NCBI GenBank assembly: GCA_900556765.1
Contig: USQH01000029.1
Location: forward strand, 1 to 13,053
Length of the DNA: 13,053 nucleotides
Reading direction: 5' to 3'
Origin: an uncultured Oscillospiraceae bacterium
GTDB taxonomy: Bacteria; Bacillota; Clostridia; Oscillospirales; Acutalibacteraceae
Shown here: positions 1 through 6,311 of the stretch, piece after piece
How the letters are laid out: every line of letters begins with the position of its first letter
How positions within the stretch are numbered: position 1 is the first letter of the stretch
The notes under the pieces: model-generated
The model's input: the letters and a program-made list of their open reading frames with translations, nothing else
Database searches by the model: none
Told to the model about the DNA's origin: nothing
Made by a program: the position numbers and the translations under genes

Positions 1-45
1 TTCAACCGACTGAGGATCGTATGTCTTAGCCAATTCTCTGCTCAT
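1..45 (-). CDS. valS: Valyl-tRNA synthetase, N-terminal fragment (partial)
   Basis: Only the first 15 codons are in the window; the gene runs off the left edge. The reading from the ATG at 45 is MSRELAKTYDPQSVE. The pattern ELAKTYDPxxVE is the usual opening of bacterial valyl-tRNA synthetase, which charges tRNA-Val with valine in the cytoplasm. A strong Shine-Dalgarno (AGGAGG at about 58-63 on the minus strand) lies 12 nt before the ATG, and a near-consensus promoter lies just upstream (85-113). The short leader of roughly 33 nt leaves no room for the T-box riboswitch that often precedes valS in Firmicutes. The assignment rests on 15 residues, so it is recognition of a familiar N-terminus rather than proof. 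Confidence 0.62.
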   Translation of the reverse strand, partial: MSRELAKTYDPQSVE

Positions 46-84
46 TTATTTTCAATTCCTCCTACGCGGATTTATACAGATTAC

Positions 85-113
85 ATTGTAACTTTAATTA
101 TTTTGTTTGTCAA
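85..113 (-). promoter_or_regulatory. Sigma-A promoter for the valS-like gene
   Basis: On the minus strand there is a perfect -35 TTGACA (108-113), a 17-nt spacer and a -10 TACAAT (85-90). Transcription should start near position 78, about 33 nt before the ATG at 45. The spacing and hexamers are close to consensus, so high basal expression is expected. Confidence 0.82.
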
Positions 114-141
114 ATATTTTATAAGCCGTCTGCATATTCTT

Positions 142-200
142 TATCAGGAGAACTGCTCATTCGGCAGCACGGTACCACAAATGGGACAGCGCTCCTGATA
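142..200. repeat. Inverted repeat with nested hairpin in a divergent intergenic region
   Basis: Perfect 9-bp arms TATCAGGAG (142-150) and CTCCTGATA (192-200) enclose 41 nt. Inside, CTGC (153-156) and GCAG (164-167) can form a small hairpin, extended by a T-G wobble, and GGTACC (171-176) is palindromic. The element lies between the valS promoter and the start of the small gene at 238. The right arm abuts TGATATTAT (196-204), which could act as an extended -10 for the rightward gene; no good -35 was found. It could be a structured 5' leader, an operator pair, or a remnant. Function unknown. Confidence 0.5.
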
Positions 201-237
201 TTATATAGACAACAAGATAAAAACGGAGGAAAACATA

Positions 238-447
238 ATGTCAGATATGCATATTATTGAAACCATTTTTGAAGGAGCCATGATACTGCTGATAATATTC
301 GGATTTATATTCGAGGACAAACTGGTAAATTTTGAACAGCGGATATTCAGAAAGATCAGGCGCGCATTTATGCGTAAAATTGCAAAGCGCGCCGATGTTA
401 TCGACCTTGCGCCCTATATGCACGAAAGCCGTCGAGCAGCAAGATGA
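238..447 (+). CDS. Small single-pass membrane protein, uncharacterised
   Basis: A 69-codon frame begins at ATG 238 behind a good ribosome binding site (CGGAGG at 224-229, 8 nt before the start). Residues about 9-25 are strongly hydrophobic (ILLIIFGFIF core) and could form one membrane segment. The remainder (about 28-69) is rich in Lys and Arg (RKIRRAFMRKIAKR) and should lie in the cytoplasm or along the membrane surface. I do not recognise the family. It stands alone, divergent from the valS-like gene and convergent with the lipoprotein gene, with a hairpin at 537-570 downstream. An antisense frame over the same bases has no ribosome binding site and was discarded. The clean start signal is the main support that this is real. 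Confidence 0.55.
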   Translation: MSDMHIIETIFEGAMILLIIFGFIFEDKLVNFEQRIFRKIRRAFMRKIAKRADVIDLAPYMHESRRAAR

Positions 448-536
448 ATGACTGTCCTGCCGAAGCAATTCCGACAACAACATTTTTGCGTGCGCATACC
501 GCAATCTGCTTTGTCTGTCGACACCCCATAAACACC

Positions 537-570
537 AATCGCAGCGTGTTCAAAATAACACGCTGCGATT
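537..570. terminator. Hairpin between convergent genes, probable bidirectional terminator
   Basis: Perfect 14-bp arms AATCGCAGCGTGTT (537-550) and AACACGCTGCGATT (557-570) flank a 6-nt loop. It lies 90 nt after the small gene (ends 447) and about 54 nt past the stop of the leftward lipoprotein gene (624), so it can serve both. The uridine tract is poor on each strand, so termination may be weak or Rho-assisted. Confidence 0.65.
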
Positions 571-623
571 TCACGTTTAATATTCATAATAATATATTTA
601 TAAAAATAATATCCGCATATACG

Positions 624-2258
624 CTACATATATCTGAGCAGGTTTTCGCTCAGTACGAACTCGACCTCGTTTTCCCGTTCAGGCAGCGCCGTGTCGATAT
701 AATCGCACAACCGCGTATAATCGTCGCGGTCAAATTCAGCTGACGGAAGTTCGATCAGGAAGTACATCGGAGACGTATCGCTCGGCACAACAGAGCTAAG
801 CCAACCGTTAAAGCTGGTAATATCATTAAACCGCATATTTGCAGTGATGTTGCTGATCGGATCGGGCATCACCATTCCGTCCAGCATTTCGCTGTATTCC
901 TCCGCTCGGTGAAGTGTTTTTCCGTCGCTGACGACCGATATACCGCACGCTTTTATAAAGTAATCGTTGTTTTCTCGGAATTTTGCGGCAGTCTCGCTAT
1001 CCATCAGGCTCAAATTTGCACTGCCGCAGCCGAGATCCGCCGATATCAGCATATCATTTGAGGTCATATTCTGCATAAACCACTTGGCAATGGGCGGCGC
1101 CAGCTCATAGAGCTCAGCGTAAAACTCCGCCGAAATACGCGCAGACATCGTTTTTACGTTCCACATAACATATATCTTGTCCTGAACATCCTGCATCGAC
1201 GACGCATCAAGATACAAAGCGGCGTATATCTTATTAGCCGTCAGCGATTTATTACTGTGCTTTGCCGTGCGACTGTTGTAATTGACCATAATCGACGAAT
1301 AAACCGTGCAGTTGGCAAAATCGCCCGTGCTGATAACGGCAAAGCCGTTTGAACTGAAAATATTGCTGAGCGCCGAGCTGATCGGACGGTCAACAAAAAC
1401 GTACGGCGTATCGTTCCAATCGGGACGGCCGATAATGTAGCTGAGCATCTCCGCCTCCCAGCTCTCTGAAAAATCAAAGTCAAAGCAAAGCGCTTTTACA
1501 GCGTAAATATAATCGGAAAAAGGCGCGCCTGACTTAATCAGTCCGAAATACCGTACTGATGATGTTTGCATACAATTCTCCATTACATAATTGTAAGCAT
1601 CCTTTTTGTTGTCAAATATGCCGCGTATATCAATAAGCGGTTTATTGGTCAGCGCCGAGTCGATAAGCGGAAGCGACAACCCCGTCGCAACCAGATAATC
1701 CGACTGAACAGCAACATTTTGAGCGACGGTGTATTCATAGCTGACGTCAGACGAATAAACTATTGCTCCTTTAATATATTTGGCAAATTTCGATACAACC
1801 TCTTTTGCCGTTGTCGGTTTAAAATACAGCCCGTATTCGGAGGAGCAATATTCCATCCAGAAGGACGAGGCAAAGCTGCCGTCGTCAAGATATATCGCGC
1901 CGCCTGCATATCGTGCAACCAATCCCTGAAGCGAACGCAAAGTTGCGACAGTGTCCTCGGTCTCCTCAGAAATATTTATACAATAAATATCGGTGGACGA
2001 CGCCGGATTATAAAACACTCTGCCGCAGGTCATATTTTCAAGTACGACGTCCTCACGGGCGACCATATCAATATATCTCTCATCTACCGATGAAATATCG
2101 GAACTGCTGCTCTCAAGTGATGATGACGGTGTGCTTGTCGTATCGGACGTGAAATCCTCACTCGTTGGCAATGACGATGAACCGTCGTTATTACCGTCGC
2201 AACCGACAGCAATAAACACAACCAATGCCGCCAGCAAGGCCGAAAACAATCTTTTCAC
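624..2258 (-). CDS. Secreted lipoprotein, diverged GxGYxYP-like putative glycoside hydrolase
   Basis: The 544-residue product starts with a type II signal peptide: basic MKR, a hydrophobic stretch, and a lipobox AVGC with the lipidated Cys at residue 20. A Ser/Thr/Asp-rich tether follows (about 21-58). Residues 104-123 (LRSLQGLVARYAGG then AIYL) match the N-terminal region typical of GxGYxYP proteins, where TLQGLVNR...IYL is common. Residues about 343-420 align in layout with their C-terminal domain (ELAPPIAKWF then NDMLISAD), but the name-giving motif is decayed to GCGSANL at 410-416, lacking both tyrosines and the proline. It is probably surface-anchored; a carbohydrate-related role is inferred, and catalysis is doubtful. 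The start is GTG at 2258, because GGAGG lies 10 nt upstream; an ATG at 2265 is out of frame. It has its own promoter at 2298-2326 and no operon partner. Confidence 0.6.
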   Translation of the reverse strand: MKRLFSALLAALVVFIAVGCDGNNDGSSSLPTSEDFTSDTTSTPSSSLESSSSDISSVDERYIDMVAREDVVLENMTCGRVFYNPASSTDIYCINISEETEDTVATLRSLQGLVARYAGGAIYLDDGSFASSFWMEYCSSEYGLYFKPTTAKEVVSKFAKYIKGAIVYSSDVSYEYTVAQNVAVQSDYLVATGLSLPLIDSALTNKPLIDIRGIFDNKKDAYNYVMENCMQTSSVRYFGLIKSGAPFSDYIYAVKALCFDFDFSESWEAEMLSYIIGRPDWNDTPYVFVDRPISSALSNIFSSNGFAVISTGDFANCTVYSSIMVNYNSRTAKHSNKSLTANKIYAALYLDASSMQDVQDKIYVMWNVKTMSARISAEFYAELYELAPPIAKWFMQNMTSNDMLISADLGCGSANLSLMDSETAAKFRENNDYFIKACGISVVSDGKTLHRAEEYSEMLDGMVMPDPISNITANMRFNDITSFNGWLSSVVPSDTSPMYFLIELPSAEFDRDDYTRLCDYIDTALPERENEVEFVLSENLLRYM

Positions 2259-2297
2259 GCGTCATACACCTCCGATCATTATTTATAAATCAAACGA

Positions 2298-2326
2298 ATA
2301 ATAACATATTATTTGCAATTTTTCAA
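2298..2326 (-). promoter_or_regulatory. Extended -10 sigma-A promoter for the lipoprotein gene
   Basis: On the minus strand: -35 TTGAAA (2321-2326), 17-nt spacer, -10 TATTAT (2298-2303) preceded by TGT, giving an extended -10. It lies about 40 nt upstream of the GTG start at 2258. Confidence 0.75.
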
Positions 2327-2399
2327 CTTTTAATAATAATACCGCCTGCTCGGCCGGCTTCAAAGCATTATTTTCCGCGGTTTAATAGCTGTAAACCGC

Positions 2400-2428
2400 T
2401 TGTGAAATGCAACAAACAATGTTATAAT
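2400..2428 (+). promoter_or_regulatory. Extended -10 sigma-A promoter for the TSCPD gene pair
   Basis: On the plus strand: -35 TTGTGA (2400-2405), 17-nt spacer, perfect -10 TATAAT (2423-2428) preceded by TGT (extended -10). The start codon of the first gene is 32 nt downstream of the -10. Together with the promoter at 2298-2326 it forms a compact divergent promoter region. Confidence 0.78.
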
Positions 2429-2459
2429 ATAAAAGTACAATAAAATCAAGGAGAAAATT

Positions 2460-2711
2460 ATGACTTACTCTTATAAACCCGAGGGCATCTGCCCCCGTAA
2501 TATTGATATTGAGACCGAAGGAACTAAGGTCAAATCGGTCAAATTCACCGGCGGATGCAACGGAAACACACAGGGACTGGCTCATTTGGTCGAAGGAATG
2601 GAGATCGACGATGTTATCAACAAGCTCGAAAACATTAAGTGCGGATTTAAGCCCACTTCATGTCCCGATCAGCTTGCAAAAGCCCTTAAAAAGATCAAGG
2701 AGCAAGCATAA
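2460..2711 (+). CDS. TSCPD domain protein, TIGR03905-type four-cysteine family
   Basis: The product has 83 residues and carries the hallmark TSCPD at 66-70 near the C-terminus, with four cysteines at 11, 33, 61 and 68 (EGICPRNI, GGCNGNTQG, IKCGFKPTSCPD). This is the standalone small TSCPD protein common in Clostridia. The same domain occurs at the C-terminus of some B12-dependent ribonucleotide reductases, where the cysteines are thought to bind metal. A metal-binding role here is inferred; the biochemical function is not known. The start is clear: AAGGAG at 2448-2453 and ATG 2460, with the promoter at 2400-2428. It is followed after 16 nt by the 186-residue gene, so the two are probably co-transcribed and share the terminator at 3324-3362. 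Confidence 0.88.
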   Translation: MTYSYKPEGICPRNIDIETEGTKVKSVKFTGGCNGNTQGLAHLVEGMEIDDVINKLENIKCGFKPTSCPDQLAKALKKIKEQA

Positions 2712-2727
2712 AAGGAGGAATTTGCCT

Positions 2728-3288
2728 ATGCCGTTTGACGAAAACGACGTAAAAATCGCCGGCAGTCATCCCTCTCGCTCTATTGCCCGCGCTGACAACG
2801 ACGCTCTGTCGGCAAATCAGGTTGAAAAAGAGCATGAGAATATAAGTCGTGCGCATTTGCTCGGAGCGTCGCTTGCCGAATCGGTAATAAAAGCGCAGGA
2901 CGGTCTCGGTATCATCAGCGAGGACGACGACGCGGTGGACACACGGCTTCAAAGCCGCCTGCTGCTGTGCTTTGCTGTGGCAACAGGACTTGATAAATAC
3001 TGCGTAAGCAACATCGCCGCACGCACAGCTCTCAACAGTTTTTACAATTCGCTGAAAAGGCTCGATTCCGGCTTTTACGACGATCTGAACAGCACCGGTG
3101 CTTTTTCATTTTACTATCTTGCGGTCAGGCGCCACACCGACATTGAGCGGCGCATCGGCCAGACCTTTGCAATGCTGTGTTCAAAGGACGGCAGTTCGGT
3201 TTACCAGGAGCTTGGCGAGGCTCTCTACTTCACCTATATGGAGCAGGTGCGCGGCGAGATAGACCGATACGGACTGCTTAAGCAATAA
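2728..3288 (+). CDS. Uncharacterised conserved-looking protein, 186 aa
   Basis: ATG 2728 is preceded by AAAGGAGGAA (2711-2720), an almost perfect ribosome binding site, which fixes the start although the frame is open further upstream through the TSCPD gene. The 186-residue product has no signal peptide or membrane segment. Its sequence looks mostly alpha-helical and soluble, with an acidic stretch at about 63-69 (SEDDDAV). A conserved-looking block lies near residues 115-155 (SGFYDDL, GAFSFYYLAVRR, IGQTFAMLC). I have an impression of similar proteins of unknown function in Oscillospiraceae but cannot name a domain. It lies 16 nt after the TSCPD gene, implying co-transcription, and is followed by a terminator. 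No function is proposed. Confidence 0.75.
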   Translation: MPFDENDVKIAGSHPSRSIARADNDALSANQVEKEHENISRAHLLGASLAESVIKAQDGLGIISEDDDAVDTRLQSRLLLCFAVATGLDKYCVSNIAARTALNSFYNSLKRLDSGFYDDLNSTGAFSFYYLAVRRHTDIERRIGQTFAMLCSKDGSSVYQELGEALYFTYMEQVRGEIDRYGLLKQ

Positions 3289-3323
3289 AAGGATACGGTC
3301 AACAAAATATAACGTATATAAAG

Positions 3324-3362
3324 AGATCTCCGGTACATCAGTCGATGCACCGGAGATCTTTT
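3324..3362. terminator. Bidirectional Rho-independent terminator between convergent genes
   Basis: AGATCTCCGGT (3324-3334) pairs with ACCGGAGATCT (3349-3359); after one A-C mismatch, CATC (3336-3339) pairs with GATG (3344-3347) around a 4-nt loop. A short T run follows on the plus strand (3359-3362), ending the TSCPD unit. On the minus strand the same stem followed by CTCTTTATAT can end the cysteine-rich gene (stop at 3383). Confidence 0.82.
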
Positions 3363-3382
3363 ACTGCGTGGATAAAAGGAAA

Positions 3383-3529
3383 TCAGCAGCAGTCATTGTT
3401 GTTGCAACCACAGCCGCAGCCGGAGTTGTTGTTAGTGTTCAGTCCGCAGTTACCGCTGCAGGCAAAGATAAGGATAAGGATGATTATCCAAGTGCAGCAG
3501 CTGCCGCCGAAGAAACCATTATTACACAT
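3383..3529 (-). CDS. Cysteine-rich micro-membrane protein, 48 aa
   Basis: The 48-residue product has 10 cysteines (2, 11, 12, 24, 28, 38, 40, 42, 47, 48). Layout: short N-terminus with a CC pair, one hydrophobic segment at about 13-24 (WIIILILIF core), then an Asn/Gly/Cys-rich tail with GCGCGC and a terminal DCC. The start ATG 3529 is chosen because a strong Shine-Dalgarno (AAAGGAGG, 3541-3548) lies 11 nt upstream; a longer form starting at 3619 would read through that site and a hairpin. I have seen comparable short CxxC/CC membrane peptides annotated as hypothetical in clostridial genomes, but no function is known to me. Metal binding, redox or assembly into a surface structure are speculative. 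The gene is monocistronic, diverges from clpC, and ends at the shared terminator 3324-3362. Confidence 0.72.
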   Translation of the reverse strand: MCNNGFFGGSCCTWIIILILIFACSGNCGLNTNNNSGCGCGCNNNDCC

Positions 3530-3553
3530 AATCGCTCTATCCTCCTTTCGTCC

Positions 3554-3571
3554 GTACAGCTTTCGCTGTAC
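3554..3571 (-). promoter_or_regulatory. GNRA-tetraloop hairpin just upstream of the RBS of the cysteine-rich gene
   Basis: On the minus strand GTACAGC-GAAA-GCTGTAC forms a perfect 7-bp stem with a GAAA tetraloop, ending 5-6 nt before the AAAGGAGG ribosome binding site. In the leader RNA this would be a very stable small stem and might protect the 5' end or tune ribosome access. It has no U tract, so it is not a terminator. Its role is inferred only. Confidence 0.55.
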
Positions 3572-3698
3572 CGCCTTCAACAACATTCTATGCCGATTTA
3601 CAATATTGGTTACTGTCACAGACTATAAATCCGAATAAAAATGTCTGAGTAAGACTACAATATATTAAAAGCTTCGGACAAAGGGAAAGGGCAAGTAT

Positions 3699-6164
3699 AT
3701 GTATAAATTTAACGGATTTACCGGCAAAGCCAATATTGCACTCAATTTGGCGGTGGAATCGGCGCAATCGCTCGGTCATACTTACATCGGCAGCGAGCAT
3801 CTGCTCATCGGCATTCTGCGCGAGGGCAGCGGCACGGGCGCATCCATATTAAAGGAAAAAGGCGTTTCGGCGGGTGACATTGAGCAATTGCTCGAAATAA
3901 CCGTCGGCAAGGGCAGCCGCACACTGCTTACGCCGGAGCGGTTTACGCCGCGCGCAAAGCGGATAATCGAAATGTCGCTGACAGCGGCGCGCGAAATGGG
4001 AAACACATTCGTCGGTACTGAGCACATACTCATGAGCATTTTGGAAGAAAACGAAAACTACGCCGTGCGTTTTTTGTCCGAAATGGGCATCGACACGTCA
4101 AAGTTGCTGCTTGACCTTGAAAAAGCTGCGGGCATTGCCTCCCCGGCTCAAAAGCAGGAAAGCGGAGAACGTGAGAAAAGCCGCACTCCCGCTCTTGATC
4201 AATTCGGTCACGACCTGACCGCGGACGCCCGCGCCGGTCGGCTTGATCCGGTCATCGGCCGCTCGGAGGAAATCGACCGACTAATACAAATACTGATGCG
4301 GCGCACCAAAAACAATCCATGTCTCATAGGCGAGCCGGGCGTCGGCAAAACAGCGGTAGCCGAGGGACTTGCCATCAAAATTGCCGACGATGAGGTGCCG
4401 GAAACGCTGAGAAACAAACGGGTAATATCGCTCGATCTGACAGGTATGGTCGCGGGAACTAAATACCGCGGCGACTTCGAGGACAGGATAAAGAACGCGG
4501 TCAGCGAGGTAAAAAAATCAGGCAACGTCATTCTGTTTATCGATGAGCTGCACACCATAGTCGGTGCAGGCTCGGCGGAAGGCTCTACCGATGCCGCAAA
4601 TATGCTCAAGCCTGCACTTTCGCGCGGCGAAATACAGGTCATCGGCGCTACCACCTCAGACGAATATCACAAATACATTGAAAAGGACGCGGCGCTTGAA
4701 CGCCGATTTCAGCCGCTTTATGTAGGCGAGCCCGACCGCGACGCGACCGTGACCATTTTGAAAGGATTGCGTGACCGCTACGAGGCTCATCACAAGGTTC
4801 GCATAACCGACGAGGCAATATGCGCCGCCGTTGATCTATCTGTCAGGTACATTAACGACCGTTTTTTGCCCGACAAGGCAATTGATCTTATTGACGAGGC
4901 GGCGTCACGCGTCCGACTGAGGCAGATGACCGCTCCGGTCGATTTGAAGGCGCTTGAAGATGAGCTGAAACACATCAGCGATGAAAAGGCATCGGCAATA
5001 AACTCGCAGAATTTTGAAGAAGCGGCTCGGCTTCGTGACCGCGAAAACAAAAAGCAGCGCGAGCTTAACGAGCTGAAAAGCACATGGCACGAAAACAGCG
5101 AGCACAGCTCAGGTCAGGTCACGTCCGAAGATATTGCCGATATCGTTTCGGGCTGGTCGGGAGTGCCTGTGTCGCAGCTCACCGAGGAGGAAAGCCGTCG
5201 ATTACTGCGTCTCGAAAGCGTACTGCATGAACGCGTCATCGGTCAGGACGAAGCGGTCAGTGCCGTTGCAAAGGCGATACGCCGCGGCAGAGTGGGCATA
5301 AAAGACCCAAACCGTCCGGTAGGCTCGTTTATATTCCTCGGTCCGACAGGCGTCGGAAAGACCGAGCTGTGCCGTTCGCTCGCACAGGTCATGTTCGGCA
5401 GTGAAAACGCCATGATAAAGCTTGATATGTCCGAGTACATGGAAAAGCACACGGTTTCAAAGCTGATCGGATCTCCTCCGGGATATGTCGGATTTGAGGA
5501 ATCGGGTCAGCTCACCGAAAAAATCCGCCGAAAGCCTTACTCGGTCGTTCTCTTTGACGAGATCGAAAAAGCGCATCCCGACGTTTTCAATATGTTACTG
5601 CAAATACTGGAGGACGGTGTACTGACCGACTCCCACGGCAGACGTTCCTCCTTTAAAAACGCGATAATCATAATGACCTCCAACATCGGTGCGCGAAGCA
5701 TCACCGACAACCGCTCGCTCGGTTTCGGCAAGGAGAGCGCAGGCAGTGACAGCGATATTCGGTCGTCGGTGACCGGTGAGCTGAAAAAAGCGTTCAGCCC
5801 CGAATTTATTAACCGTGTTGACGATATTATAGTTTTCAAAAAGCTATCGAGCGACGATATCGGCAAAATCGCCGTGCGTATGCTCGGTGAGCTTGCCCGA
5901 CGGGTCAGAGGACTTGGCATAGAACTTGAATTTGACGACAGTGTGGTCAACGCGATTGCACAGGCCGGTTTTGATCCCGTTTACGGTGCAAGACCCCTGC
6001 GGCGTGCTATTCAAAGCAAGGTGGAGGACAGAATAAGTGAGCTTATTCTCAGCGGCGATCTGAAATCAGGCGACAGTATGGTTTGCAGTATGTCGGACGG
6101 CGTGTTGACCGTTAATCGCAGCGACAAATCACAAAAAGCGCAAACAGAAGCACAAACCTTATAG
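3699..6164 (+). CDS. clpC: ATP-dependent Clp protease ATP-binding subunit ClpC
   Basis: This AAA+ unfoldase feeds substrates to ClpP in cytoplasmic protein quality control. At 821 residues it has normal ClpC length. Domains in order: double Clp_N repeat (about 3-145, opening MYKFNGFTGKANIALN); AAA-1 with Walker A GEPGVGKT (211-218), Walker B ILFIDE (278-283) and arginine-finger region ERRF (334-337); middle domain with a UVR-like coiled coil (about 415-460); AAA-2 with Walker A GPTGVGKT (548-555), Walker B VVLFDE (616-621) and sensor-2 GARPLRR (763-769). A ClpP-docking tripeptide LGF is present at 674-676, so it should partner ClpP. The start has a weaker GGGAAAGGG-type ribosome binding site 8-9 nt upstream. 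It is monocistronic here: no ctsR, mcsA or mcsB precedes it, and I saw no CtsR heptad repeats or CIRCE element in 3530-3698. A terminator follows at 6169-6206. Confidence 0.96.
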   Translation: MYKFNGFTGKANIALNLAVESAQSLGHTYIGSEHLLIGILREGSGTGASILKEKGVSAGDIEQLLEITVGKGSRTLLTPERFTPRAKRIIEMSLTAAREMGNTFVGTEHILMSILEENENYAVRFLSEMGIDTSKLLLDLEKAAGIASPAQKQESGEREKSRTPALDQFGHDLTADARAGRLDPVIGRSEEIDRLIQILMRRTKNNPCLIGEPGVGKTAVAEGLAIKIADDEVPETLRNKRVISLDLTGMVAGTKYRGDFEDRIKNAVSEVKKSGNVILFIDELHTIVGAGSAEGSTDAANMLKPALSRGEIQVIGATTSDEYHKYIEKDAALERRFQPLYVGEPDRDATVTILKGLRDRYEAHHKVRITDEAICAAVDLSVRYINDRFLPDKAIDLIDEAASRVRLRQMTAPVDLKALEDELKHISDEKASAINSQNFEEAARLRDRENKKQRELNELKSTWHENSEHSSGQVTSEDIADIVSGWSGVPVSQLTEEESRRLLRLESVLHERVIGQDEAVSAVAKAIRRGRVGIKDPNRPVGSFIFLGPTGVGKTELCRSLAQVMFGSENAMIKLDMSEYMEKHTVSKLIGSPPGYVGFEESGQLTEKIRRKPYSVVLFDEIEKAHPDVFNMLLQILEDGVLTDSHGRRSSFKNAIIIMTSNIGARSITDNRSLGFGKESAGSDSDIRSSVTGELKKAFSPEFINRVDDIIVFKKLSSDDIGKIAVRMLGELARRVRGLGIELEFDDSVVNAIAQAGFDPVYGARPLRRAIQSKVEDRISELILSGDLKSGDSMVCSMSDGVLTVNRSDKSQKAQTEAQTL

Positions 6165-6168
6165 TATA

Positions 6169-6206
6169 AAAAGCGGAGAACATTTTTAAAAAAGTTCTCC
6201 GCTTTT
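6169..6206. terminator. Rho-independent terminator after clpC
   Basis: AAAAGCGGAGAAC (6169-6181) pairs perfectly over 13 bp with GTTCTCCGCTTTT (6194-6206) around a 12-nt A/T loop, starting 5 nt after the clpC stop. Arms are A-rich and T-rich at the ends, so it can work in both directions. A second, weaker stem AGCAA/TTGCT followed by a T run lies at 6216-6237 and may be a backup. Confidence 0.88.
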
Positions 6207-6265
6207 ATCTGTGTGAGCAACAAATGATTGCTTTTTTAACGCATATGCATGTCGCACTGTAATAA

Positions 6266-6311
6266 AAATCAGCCGTATTTACCGTTATTGCGCCTGCGGA
6301 ACGGCTGATTT
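6266..6311 (-). terminator. MATE gene terminator overlapping its stop codon
   Basis: On the minus strand AAATCAGCCGT (6301-6311) pairs over 11 bp with ACGGCTGATTT (6266-6276), followed by further T residues (TTTTATT). The 24-nt loop contains the MATE stop codon (6285-6287), so the upstream arm of the terminator is coding sequence. Confidence 0.7.

Noticed and set aside
141..200. T-box riboswitch for valS: minus-strand GTGGTACCGTG resembles the T-box core GTGGTACCGCG
   Set aside because: A near-perfect promoter (85-113) lies between this sequence and valS, no U tract follows the CTCCTGATA arm, and the space where Stem I would be is occupied by an oppositely directed gene with a good ribosome binding site.
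241..504. 87-codon minus-strand frame antisense to the small membrane gene
   Set aside because: It has no ribosome binding site and no recognisable protein character, and the plus-strand frame has a clear start signal.
444..743. 99-codon plus-strand frame after the small gene
   Set aside because: It runs across the terminator hairpin and into the 3' end of the lipoprotein gene, and has no ribosome binding site.
3383..3619. Longer 78-residue form of the cysteine-rich protein starting at 3619
   Set aside because: It would place the strong Shine-Dalgarno and the GNRA hairpin inside coding sequence; the added N-terminus looks unlike the rest.
3572..3698. clpC promoter candidates: TACAAT at 3656-3661 and TATAAA at 3624-3629
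   Set aside because: No acceptable -35 was found at 16-18 nt from either; no CtsR heptad repeats or CIRCE element were seen. clpC must have a promoter here but I cannot place it.
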